From DATLMR01 sp964615905 (GTDB lineage Bacteria; Acidobacteriota; Blastocatellia; UBA7656), in assembly GCA_964615905.1 (NCBI GenBank), contig CAZTUB010000002.1:620001-684000 (forward strand): DNA of 64,000 nt. Reading direction: 5' to 3'. Below are positions 25,878-35,500 of the stretch, in pieces. How positions within the stretch are numbered: the first letter of the stretch is position 1; every line of letters begins with the position of its first letter. A program made the translations under genes and the position numbers. The notes under the pieces were generated by a model that was given only the letters and a program-made list of their open reading frames with translations, was not told the DNA's origin and searched no databases.

Positions 25878-28001
25878 TTATTCCTGGACCGTGATGCTTA
25901 CTTCGACCTCGGCGTATAGCGCCAACTGCGCTTTGATCTCCTGCAATTGACGAATCAACTCGTCAAGCTGGGCGGCTGTGGTAATGCTCGCCGGGATTGG
26001 AATTGATCTCTTCAGCCGGGCCGGCCCTTTTTCTCCCGACTGATCGCGTTCCTCCTGGAGCCGCTGGAGACGGCGCTCCTGTCCTTTGCGCTGAATCGTA
26101 CCTTTAATTGCGCTTAAGCTGGTGTTGATGTCGTAATCCCTGGCGAGAAGCTGCTTGAGTCCCGCGAGGTCATGCGCCACGTAAATGGCGAGACCATCCA
26201 GATCGCTCAGAACATTCCCTTGCTCTTCCTGAGTGAGCTCTTCCCAATCCGGCAATCGCTGCAAATCTTCCGCTCCTTCTTTCAAGCGAAGCTTCTGCTG
26301 CTCTTTGAGTTCGCCAACCGCATCACGGACCCGCGCTTTGATCTTCGTCAGGAGTGAATTCAAATCGGCCGCGTGTTGGTAGAAGTCGTCTTTCTGTAGG
26401 CGTTGATTTAGCAATTCCAACTCTTCCGCCAGCTCGCGCCGCAGCTCGCCGGGAATTCCTGTGTCGGGCAGTGAACCGATCTCACGGCGGTGTGTTTGAA
26501 TCTCGCCAAGCGTGCCGTCAAGTCCGTTCGTAAGTGTGCGCTTTACTTCGCCTGCCCATATGAGATTGTCATAGAGAGCCGATTCCTCGCCGCCCAGACG
26601 TTGAGGCGCATCCGATGCGTCAGTAAACATGATGTCGGCAATCTCCTGATTGAGCGTGCGAACGCGCTCCACGCCGGCAAGCTGTAACGCCGCGAGTTTC
26701 TCGGAAAGCGGCCCATATTCCCTCTGAAATCCTGGGAAGTATTTGACGGTTGCCTTGCTGATCTCTTGCTCAAGAGGGATGATCGTGTCGCCGATCAAAT
26801 TCGTGAGGCGCTCGGCTGCCCTGCCAAGCGTTTCATTGGAAGGTCGCTCGTCACGCAACGCAATGCCCACGGCGCCGAAACTCTTATTTGTCTTTAGAGC
26901 ATCTAATGCCTGTTGTCCCGCTGCCGTGACTTCACGCCCCGACACTTTCAGCTTAATCTCACCGGCTACGAGCATCGCCGCAAGAATGTAGCGAACCGTA
27001 TCGGGCGACCAGCCGAAGGGGTCGTTGCTGAAGTGATCGAGCAGTCGCTTCCCCTCAACGGTGCCGTTGCGGTCAATGTAATCGCGGATGCTGACAATTG
27101 CTTTGTGGTCAGTCTTGATGTTTGGGCGGCCACTTGATACTTGCACCAATCCCAACGGGTCAAGCGCAGTGGTTATGGCCGAAGGGTTACCAGTGCGAAG
27201 GAACTTCTCCGCAAGTGATGTCTCCACCCTCACAGGGGCCTCTACATAACGGTCAAAAACCTGCACCGCAACATCTGCAAGAATCTTCTTCAAGGCTTCA
27301 AGCATGTCCTGATCTAGAGTAGTAACGGCAGTAGCCTGGCCTCTGAAGACGAATGATCCTTGAGTCAGCGATTGTTTTAGCTTTTGCTGTAGCTGCGAGG
27401 ACAGCTTCGTAGCGCGATCCAGCTGGCTGGCACAGTATTCTTTGATTTCCTGATCCGGGTCGGTGCGGTGCATCTCGGCAATTCGCTGGCAGCGGTAGAT
27501 GTCCGTGGCCAGGTCGTCAGCTTCAGAACTAGAACGCCCAAGCAAATAAATCATATTTTGCCCATTCCGTTGGCGTGATTCGTCAAGAATACGAGTTCTG
27601 GCCATCTCATAGTTGGTCGGGTCAACAAATTCGACTATGGTTTGAACCGTGTTCTGCTCGCCCGCCAGACCGGTCAGACTGCTGCCTGATTGAATCTTCA
27701 GCCCCGCAGTCACGGTATGCGTACCATGCATGCTCGTTCTCGGCAGCGGGTCAAAGGTTTCCCGCAAAGCGTCGTTAAAGATGCGGCGCACATCAATGGT
27801 GCGCGGCGGAATCTCGCCACGCTCGCGGTCTATGTCTCGCAGCTTCTCGCTGAGGAAGCAGAGATTCCCCTCTTTATCGCTAAGTGGCACAAAGGGATCG
27901 TTCAACATCTCCTCGACGGCTTTACGGACTTCGTCGAGCCGCGACGGATGATCAATTGCCGGGTGTAAAAGGCCTGCGAGGTTTTGCGCGTTGACTGGCA
28001 A
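25878..28001 (-). CDS. brxC: BrxC-like protein lacking the P-loop ATPase half
   Basis: 707 residues, aligning by order of features with roughly residues 565 to the end of ~1200-residue BrxC. The match includes the VVQT-like region preceding a long helix pair, the conserved PFGWSPDTVRYILAAMLVAGE (BrxC: RPYGWPEDEVKLLVARL) and the coiled C-terminal third. No Walker A or B is present. The start is TTG 28001; an in-frame stop at 28008-28010 immediately upstream excludes an N-terminal extension, so the ATPase half is not encoded here. Upstream is only the start of the divergent Hsp70-like gene. Either a 5' truncation or a genuine short BrxC variant. It is the first gene of the minus-strand operon. 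Confidence 0.8.
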   Translation of the reverse strand: MPVNAQNLAGLLHPAIDHPSRLDEVRKAVEEMLNDPFVPLSDKEGNLCFLSEKLRDIDRERGEIPPRTIDVRRIFNDALRETFDPLPRTSMHGTHTVTAGLKIQSGSSLTGLAGEQNTVQTIVEFVDPTNYEMARTRILDESRQRNGQNMIYLLGRSSSEADDLATDIYRCQRIAEMHRTDPDQEIKEYCASQLDRATKLSSQLQQKLKQSLTQGSFVFRGQATAVTTLDQDMLEALKKILADVAVQVFDRYVEAPVRVETSLAEKFLRTGNPSAITTALDPLGLVQVSSGRPNIKTDHKAIVSIRDYIDRNGTVEGKRLLDHFSNDPFGWSPDTVRYILAAMLVAGEIKLKVSGREVTAAGQQALDALKTNKSFGAVGIALRDERPSNETLGRAAERLTNLIGDTIIPLEQEISKATVKYFPGFQREYGPLSEKLAALQLAGVERVRTLNQEIADIMFTDASDAPQRLGGEESALYDNLIWAGEVKRTLTNGLDGTLGEIQTHRREIGSLPDTGIPGELRRELAEELELLNQRLQKDDFYQHAADLNSLLTKIKARVRDAVGELKEQQKLRLKEGAEDLQRLPDWEELTQEEQGNVLSDLDGLAIYVAHDLAGLKQLLARDYDINTSLSAIKGTIQRKGQERRLQRLQEERDQSGEKGPARLKRSIPIPASITTAAQLDELIRQLQEIKAQLALYAEVEVSITVQE

Positions 28002-28012
28002 ATTGCCTTATA

Positions 28013-29371
28013 TTGGGCATTGATCTTGGAACCAGCTCAACAAAAGTTGTCTGGAGAGACGTCGATAGTGATCGCGCCCATCCACTCTGTTTTGGAGGAC
28101 GGACAACCATCCTGGAAGACTACCTGCTGCCGACAGTGGTTGCATTCGACGGCTCCTATCTCGCGGCGGGTACGGATGCGGAAGGTTTCATGAAGGCGAG
28201 TCCAGGAGCCGAAAAATTCTCGAACTTCAAAATGTGCCTTGCCTGTGTCAGTTCTGAGAGGAGCAATTGTAATTTAGAGCGCTGCTCGCTCTCACACTGG
28301 CGTCCGCTGCTCGCAAAGTCTAGGTATGAGGATGTTTTTGCAAATGATGCGGCTATCGAAGCGGTATGTGCACTTCATTTGGGAAAGGTCATCTCCGTTT
28401 CGAAAAACGTGATTGAGCATGATTTTAGATTGAGGGGGATAGATGTCCCCATTCGATGGACTATAAATATGGCTGCCCCAGTCGAGCATATGAGCGAGAA
28501 GAGCGTACTTGATGCGTTTGAAAGAGTGCTAAAGGCGGGAGAGCTGATGGAGCCGATCTTCAGCGAAGAGCCAGGGCCGCGAGAGCTATATGATCTGCTC
28601 GGCTGCTATGAGGATGCCAGGGTGCTTGCTGCTAAACGCAAGATGGATTGCTTTGTTTACCCGGAAATTGCTGCCGAAATCGCCTCTATGTACCTCTCCA
28701 GGTCTGCCCGTGACGGAATATATGCATTCATAGATGTAGGAGCGGGAACGCTAGACGCCAGTATTTTCAGGCTGTATAGCGCAGATGAAGGGCCGCAGCT
28801 TTCCTTCTATGCTGCCACCGTCTTAAAGTTTGGCGCAGCTCATCTGGAATCAATTGCATCCCGCCAACTTGCTGAAAGAGCAACGGGCTGGTTTAGAAGT
28901 ATTAAAGAGAGCAGAGCATCCGTAGGAAGCGCGCAGTTCCTTCTGCCGGAAGAAGCTGGCAAGTTTCTTAAGAATGCAAACGACTGGATAGAGGACAAGG
29001 TAAAAATGGGACTACAGCAGCTGCTCAAAGACGCATTTACCAAAGAGCAACATGCAAAGCCCTGGCAAAATCTTCAACTACTTATCGGAGGCGGCGGATC
29101 TAAAGTTCCAATTTACACTAATGCATCTAAGTCGGCCTTTGGTGGTCTGGCTAGGAACCTGGCTTCCGGAGTGTTGCCAGTGCCGCAAGATTTTAACCTG
29201 AATGGCTTGCCCGGCGAAGCATTCCACCGGTTTGCGGTAGCATACGGGCTTTCCTTCAATGATGTTAATCTTGCGGATATAAATCTACCCGCCCAGGTGT
29301 CTGAGTTAACAGCAGATGCCGTAGGGCCTGTAAAGATAACTCGTGAAGCTCCAACAAAAGATGTTTGTTAG
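28013..29371 (+). CDS. Hsp70/actin-fold ATPase-like protein
   Basis: 452 residues. The sequence begins directly in the phosphate-1 loop GIDLGTSSTKVVW, has the phosphate-2 loop FIDVGAGTLDASIF (about 239-252) and the adenosine motif LLIGGGGSKVPI (about 355). This is the actin/Hsp70/sugar-kinase ATPase fold. It lacks a DnaK-like substrate-binding half, so it is not a standard chaperone. The only starts are TTG 28013 or CTG 27995, because an in-frame stop lies at 27992. No clear ribosome site is visible, and the brxC-like gene starts 11 bp away on the other strand. It is the first of four tightly packed plus-strand genes and may provide ATP-driven switching for the defence complex. Confidence 0.8.
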   Translation: MGIDLGTSSTKVVWRDVDSDRAHPLCFGGRTTILEDYLLPTVVAFDGSYLAAGTDAEGFMKASPGAEKFSNFKMCLACVSSERSNCNLERCSLSHWRPLLAKSRYEDVFANDAAIEAVCALHLGKVISVSKNVIEHDFRLRGIDVPIRWTINMAAPVEHMSEKSVLDAFERVLKAGELMEPIFSEEPGPRELYDLLGCYEDARVLAAKRKMDCFVYPEIAAEIASMYLSRSARDGIYAFIDVGAGTLDASIFRLYSADEGPQLSFYAATVLKFGAAHLESIASRQLAERATGWFRSIKESRASVGSAQFLLPEEAGKFLKNANDWIEDKVKMGLQQLLKDAFTKEQHAKPWQNLQLLIGGGGSKVPIYTNASKSAFGGLARNLASGVLPVPQDFNLNGLPGEAFHRFAVAYGLSFNDVNLADINLPAQVSELTADAVGPVKITREAPTKDVC

Positions 29372-29414
29372 CATCGAACAGAACCTATAGCACGGTGAGG
29401 AGGGAAACCGATTA

Positions 29415-30623
29415 GTGTCATCCTTTTTCTCCTGGCTCGATTACTCAGAGCATGAAAAACGTAAAATGCTTGACCTTGTAGAGCTGTTCAAAGAACAGGA
29501 TACAAGAGATGAGCTTGGGATCGGAACCGTCAGGGACGCCTTCGCTGACCTGCTTTTCCCTGGAACCAGCACTATTCAACGCCGCGCGCGCTACTTTCTT
29601 TTCATACCCTGGATATATCTCGATCTCGAAAAGCGTAAGACTTCTGCGAGCGAAATGGCAGAGGCTGCGCGAAGGCGAGAAGTCGCTCTCATTGATGTGC
29701 TTGCGGCATCGGAAGACGGCGAAGGTACAATAGGCATCGTGGCGCGAAAAGCTTTAAAGAGATTACCGAGTAATGTCTACTGGCAAGGTCTTGAAATTTG
29801 GGGCATACGACTGTTTCCTGGCTCGCAAGACCAATATCACCGGTCATTAGATGATTATTACTCATCCGCTGCTCGAACAGGGGATAAAAGGACTGAGGAG
29901 AGGAGTGAAGAGCGAATCCCGCGAAACTGGCATGTTGGTATTCCCCCTGCGCCCAGTGATTTTCCAAAGAAAGCCTCATTTAAGCTTACTAGGGTCGAGG
30001 CCGATTATCTGCGCGAGCGCATAATGACGCGAGCGCCAAAAACGCTGCTCGCGTTTCTTGTTGATAAGGGCCATGTGGCTGACCGCGTTGGTTTTCCCTG
30101 GCAACATTATCAGTTCCCTGAATTCCCAGGTCATATTCGCGAGCAACTAGAACATGCGCGCAACTTTTCAGATGTGATTTATGGCGCGGCGCTGCTTTAC
30201 AACCTGATGCTTGCCGAGCAGGCAAATTATGGAGATTTGATCGCACGTTACCAGGATGAGATTCAAGACTGGACAGATAGTATTCAAGATAGCCGCCACT
30301 GGCTTTCAGAATGGGACCGTCAGCGTTTCTGGCAAATAGTTGCATCAGGAGAAGCTAAGATCCCGCAGCCTACCCGCATGTTCGTAGATAGCTGGCTCAA
30401 TCTTGCTCTTACATCCAACTCCGAGAACTTTGTCAGAAGCTCTGGAGCACGTGACTTGATTCGCCGTCGCGAGAGTCAGCTTAAGGGTACGCTCGCCCGC
30501 CTGGAAAGTAAGCGCGCCCTCGAACTCTGGAATGGCGCCGCTGGAGCAGCAAGGCTCAATTATCGCTGGCCTGTAGCACAGACAACTATCATTGATATAC
30601 TAAATGGTCTTTCAAAACGGTAA
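29415..30623 (+). CDS. DUF6361-family protein
   Basis: 402 residues starting at GTG 29415, preceded by GGAGGG. The N-terminus SSFFSWLDYSEHEKRKMLDL with RDELGIGTVRDAFADLLFPG, then RARYFLFIPWIYLDLE, matches the DUF6361 pattern as I know it. The product is helical, rich in Arg/Trp and without membrane segments or recognisable catalytic motifs. Family members sit next to PLD-type nucleases and helicases in defence islands, which is also the case here. Function unknown; a DNA-binding or adaptor role is plausible. Confidence 0.75.
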   Translation: MSSFFSWLDYSEHEKRKMLDLVELFKEQDTRDELGIGTVRDAFADLLFPGTSTIQRRARYFLFIPWIYLDLEKRKTSASEMAEAARRREVALIDVLAASEDGEGTIGIVARKALKRLPSNVYWQGLEIWGIRLFPGSQDQYHRSLDDYYSSAARTGDKRTEERSEERIPRNWHVGIPPAPSDFPKKASFKLTRVEADYLRERIMTRAPKTLLAFLVDKGHVADRVGFPWQHYQFPEFPGHIREQLEHARNFSDVIYGAALLYNLMLAEQANYGDLIARYQDEIQDWTDSIQDSRHWLSEWDRQRFWQIVASGEAKIPQPTRMFVDSWLNLALTSNSENFVRSSGARDLIRRRESQLKGTLARLESKRALELWNGAAGAARLNYRWPVAQTTIIDILNGLSKR

Positions 30624-32514
30624 CGACATGCTTGAACCGGCTAATCGCCATCATTTATTGGAATCTCTCAGGCCTCCGCCAGGATATCAATTTGATTGTG
30701 CTGTGGCTACGACTTATTCGCTCGATCTACTGGCTGCGCTGACTACACCTCTGGCCTTTACACTATTCGATTGGGAAGACCGTGAAGGCAGACCTGTTTA
30801 CGATCCGATGGCGCTGCTAGAAGCAGTGCGGCGTTATGCTGATCGCTTGAGCATCTTTTGCCAGGCTGGAGGAATTGCCCCGCCACGCCGCAGCCATCCT
30901 CTTTTCGCACAACTTGAGAATTCCATCTTCGAAGTTGCGGCAACCGACGAGCGTGGGGTGTTTCATCCGAAGCTATGGATTCTGCGTTTTACCTCATCCA
31001 AAGAACACGAGCCTGTGCGTTATCGGCTTCTTTGCCTGAGCCGTAACATGACTTTTGATCGCTCCTGGGATACGGTGCTTTCGCTTGAAGGAGACGTGCT
31101 TGATCGGAAGAAGAATATTGGCGCTAATCGTCCGCTGGCGGATTTCATCAAAGAGTTGCCTCTACTCTCGCTACGCCCGCTTCCAGAAAAGGCCAGCGCT
31201 CAGATTAATCTGATACAAGATGAGTTGCGACGGGCCGCGTTTGAAATGCCAGATGGGTTTGATAGCTATACCTTCCATCCTCTCGGAATCAGAGGCTATC
31301 GAGAATGGCCTTTCAAGTATAGAATGGACCGGCTGCTGATCGTATCTCCTTTCATAAGTAAAGGCATCCTTGTTCGACTGAGCGGTCTGGCCGCAACGAG
31401 CATACTCGTATCTCGCCCTGAAGAGCTTGCTTCACTCGACGCCGAATGTCTTGAGAGATTTGATCGTAAGTGCTATCTCGCCTCCGAAGCTGAGCCTGTG
31501 GAGGAAGATTTAAACGACAAAGAACCAGATGACGACAAAGCCATGGCGAGTGGGATAAATATAGGAGCACAGCTATCGGGGCTTCACGCCAAGTTTTACG
31601 TTGCGGACCGAGGATGGTATGCAAGCGTCTGGACAGGGTCGGCCAACGCCACTAACGCCGCATTTAACAGGAATGTGGAGTTCATGGTCGAGCTGGCCGG
31701 TAAGAAGAGCCAGTGTGGCATCAATTCCTTCCTCACCTCTGCCTATGGTGTGACTAGCTTCGGCGGTCTGCTTCAAGAGTTCACTTCACCAGAGCTTTTG
31801 AAACCCGATTCGCTGCTTGAAGAGCTTCGCCACTCACTTGAAGACGCACAAAGAAGACTGGCTAAAGCGGGTTTCGCAGCTTACGTCATTTCGAATGAGG
31901 AAGGAGGCACATTTGATCTTGAGCTAGGGATGAATCAAGACCTGCAGCCTGTCACCTTATCAGAGATCGAGGCATGGTGCTGGCCAATCACTTTACATGA
32001 ATCGATGAGTCTGCAAGTTGACAAGGGGGCTAATCGCTCTACCAAGTTTAGGCAGATGTCATTTGAAGCCCTTACATCATTCTTCGCGTTCGAGCTTACC
32101 GCGACCAGGCACAACAGGAGCCAGTTGCTACGTTTCGTTCTCAATATTCCGTTAATTGATGCTCCGGCGAATAGATGCGAGCGACTGATGCACGGTCTTT
32201 TGCAAAGTAAGGATCAATTCGTTCGCTTCTTGATCTTCCTGCTGGCAGAAGGTGGCGCTGATGTGCGCAATATTCTGCTTGGCTCACAAACCCGAGTCTC
32301 TGGTAAAGCAGGCTCAACGGAAGCGCATAGTTCCGGCTTTCCTCTATTTGAATCTCTTGTGCGCGCCCTAGATCGAAACCCTGCAAAGCTCGATCACATT
32401 GCGCGGGTCGTTGAAGACTTTCGCAAGTCTGAAGAAGGACGCAGCCTGCTTCCAAATGGGTTCGATTCAATTTGGGAACCGATATGGGCCGCCAGAGAAA
32501 GGCAGAAACGGTGA
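30604..32514 (+). CDS. Phospholipase D-like (two-HKD) nuclease
   Basis: 636 residues, overlapping the previous gene by 20 bp; ATG 30628 is an alternative start. Two HKD half-sites are present. The first is VFHPKLWILRF (about 119) followed by LCLSRNMTFDRSWD. The second is LHAKFYVADRG (about 325) followed by WTGSANATNAAFNRNVEF (about 345). PLD-fold enzymes of this layout act as nucleases in defence systems such as DISARM (DrmC). No membrane segment or signal peptide is seen. It overlaps the helicase gene, so the two proteins are probably made in equal amounts and act together on invading DNA. Confidence 0.85.
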   Translation: MVFQNGNDMLEPANRHHLLESLRPPPGYQFDCAVATTYSLDLLAALTTPLAFTLFDWEDREGRPVYDPMALLEAVRRYADRLSIFCQAGGIAPPRRSHPLFAQLENSIFEVAATDERGVFHPKLWILRFTSSKEHEPVRYRLLCLSRNMTFDRSWDTVLSLEGDVLDRKKNIGANRPLADFIKELPLLSLRPLPEKASAQINLIQDELRRAAFEMPDGFDSYTFHPLGIRGYREWPFKYRMDRLLIVSPFISKGILVRLSGLAATSILVSRPEELASLDAECLERFDRKCYLASEAEPVEEDLNDKEPDDDKAMASGINIGAQLSGLHAKFYVADRGWYASVWTGSANATNAAFNRNVEFMVELAGKKSQCGINSFLTSAYGVTSFGGLLQEFTSPELLKPDSLLEELRHSLEDAQRRLAKAGFAAYVISNEEGGTFDLELGMNQDLQPVTLSEIEAWCWPITLHESMSLQVDKGANRSTKFRQMSFEALTSFFAFELTATRHNRSQLLRFVLNIPLIDAPANRCERLMHGLLQSKDQFVRFLIFLLAEGGADVRNILLGSQTRVSGKAGSTEAHSSGFPLFESLVRALDRNPAKLDHIARVVEDFRKSEEGRSLLPNGFDSIWEPIWAARERQKR

Positions 32515-35500
32515 GAGATCAAGACACCCGACCAGACCCTGAGATTGTTCTTCGTGGCCTGAAAGATTTCCAGCGCGATACGGTCGAATATGTATTCAAA
32601 CGGCTTTATCTTGATGGGAATTCAAGCAGGCGGTTTCTTGTCGCAGACGAAGTTGGGCTAGGCAAGACGCTTGTGGCGCGAGGCCTCATAGCCCGCGTGA
32701 TCGATCACCTGTGGGGAAAGGTAAAAAGAGTCGATATTGTCTACATATGTTCGAACATTGATATTGCCCGCCAGAATATCAACCGGCTTAATGTCACCGG
32801 CCAAAAAGATTTCACGCTCGCTTCGCGCATAACCATGCTGCCTGTGCGCATGCATGAGCTGGATAATAACAGGCTGAATTTCATCTCATTCACTCCCGGA
32901 ACTTCGTTTGATTTGAAATCGAATCTCGGAATCGGCGAAGAGCGTGCGTTGCTTTACTGGTTACTAAAAAAGGCCTGGGGCTTACGGAGTAAAGGGGCAC
33001 TCAATGTATTTCAGGGGGATAAAGATACGGATAGTTTCCGCCGCCTTGTAGATCTGTTCCCTTATAAAGAGAAGATTGATAAAGCACTCGCGCAAAGTTT
33101 CGTAGAGAAACTGGATAGACACATTGCTGCTGCTCAACGAGACGGGCAACTTGATATTCGCACGCGCTTCAATGAGCTTTGTGACCGGTTTGCTTATTCG
33201 AGAAAGAGAAAGAATAGGCCGCGTGAAGATAGGGGAAGCAGAAATCAATTCATCGGAGAGTTGCGAGGATTGCTGGCGGAAACCTGCTTGGCGGCCCTGC
33301 AACCAGACCTGATTATTTTGGATGAATTTCAGAGGTTTAAGCATCTGCTGGACGAAGACGACCCGGCAAGCACGTTAGCGCGAGAGCTTTTTGCTTATTC
33401 CGATGAGCATTCTCAAGCCAGAGTTATTCTGCTTTCAGCGACACCATACAAAATGTATACATTGCATGAGGAAGCGGATGAGGATCACTATAAGGATTTT
33501 CTCAGCACGGTAAAGTTCCTACAAAAGGACGCACAGCAATCAAGCAATTTCGAGCATCTTCTTAATGACTACAGGCGGGAACTGCTTCGATTTACTGAAG
33601 GCATCGAGCGGCTGCGCGAGATCAAAAAGGAGCTTGAAATCCAGTTGCGCCGGGTAATCGTGCGTACGGAAAGACTCGCAGTTTCAGAGGACCGCAGCGG
33701 CATGCTTGTGCAGGTGGTAAGCAGTGGCATGAAGCTTGAGCCGCAGGACCTCATCTCTTATACCACTATCCAGAAAGTGGCTAACATTCTTGAGCAAAGT
33801 GACATAATCGAATACTGGAAATCCGCTCCTTATCTTCTGAACTTCATGGATGACTATCAGTTAAAGAGAGCCTTTAAAGCTGCTCTCGATGTCCCTGACC
33901 GCGCACGCCAGCTTGCAGACGTTGTTGCACAAGACGAGGGGGCGCTGCTTTCCTGGAGCGATATAGAAGCCTACAAAAGAATTGATTCGGCCAATGCTCG
34001 CTTGCGCAGCATTACGGCTGACACACTGACAAAAGGAGCCTGGCGGTTACTGTGGATACCCCCTGCACTACCTTATTACAAACAGGGCTGGCCCTTTTCG
34101 AGCGAAAGCTTGGCAGGACTTACAAAGCGGCTCGTTTTTTCATCCTGGCGAGTTGTACCAAAAGCAGTCGCGGTGATGATGAGCTATGAAGCCGAACGGC
34201 AGATGATCAGGTCATTTGAGCCCTCATCTAAGAACACTCCCGAATCACGAAAGCGACGGCGCCCACTCTTACGCTTCGCCCGCACAGATGGAAGGCTGAC
34301 CGGAATGCCGCTTATCGGGCTTCTTTATCCAAGCCTAACGTTGGCGCGCGAATGCGATCCCCTGGCATTCATTTTTGAAAAGGATGAGGACGTTGAGCTG
34401 ATGAGCATAGAACAAGCCCTTATTCATACGCAGAAGCGCATTGAAGAGCTATTGGATCGGTGTGGCATAGAATGGCAGCAAACAGGAAGCGAAGATGAAT
34501 CCTGGTACTGGGCAGCTCCAATACTGCTCGACCTGAAATTCAATAGACAGACTACCCTCGAATGGTTTCAATACCCGAACCTGGCTGACATTTGGGCCGG
34601 AGACAATCAAGTACACGATGATACAGAAGAATCACATTGGTCATCTCACGTTGACCATGCGCGCGAATTTGTCCTGGGATGCGTTCAACTCGGACGTCCC
34701 CCCTCTGATCTCACTTTAGTGCTTGCGCAGATTGCGCTTGCCGGGCCTGGTGCTGCTGCGTTGAGAGCCTTATCAAGAGTGGGTGGAGCCACAAATGCCC
34801 CATCATCGCTTGAGCTACGCCATAATGCGGCGCGGCTCGCACATTCCTTCCTTTACCTTTTCAACTTACCGGAAGTGATCGCGATGATCAGGGGCATTAA
34901 TGCCGAAGAGCCTTACTGGCGCAGAATATTGGAATACTCCGTTGCTGGCGGGCTGCAGTCTGTGCTCGACGAATATGCCCACGTACTGCGCGAATCTTTA
35001 GGCCTATTAGATCACTCTCCAGTGGAGATATTCGAACAAATCTCGCGCGCGATGCATCTTGCCATTACTCTTCGGACTTCAAACATAGGGGTAGACGATA
35101 TAACGATTGATCCAGATCAAACCGGCATCACCATAAGTAAGAGTCGCGGTATGCGAGGACGCTTCGCTCTACGCTTCGGTGAGGAAAAATTAGATGAGAG
35201 CAGGGATGTGACACGCAAAGATCAGGTCCGAGGAGCTTTCAACTCGCCTTTCTGGCCGTTTGTTCTAGTAACCACTTCAGTTGGACAAGAAGGATTAGAC
35301 TTTCATCCTTATTGTCATGCCGTCGTCCATTGGAACCTGCCCTGTAACCCAGTAGATCTTGAGCAGCGAGAGGGCAGAGTGCATAGGTATAAGGGACACG
35401 CCGTACGGAAGAATCTAGCTCTACTTTTCGGCTCTTCAGTGCTTAGCTTACAAAATACTGATCCCTGGGAGGCTCTATTCGATTTCGGAAAGCAAATCAG

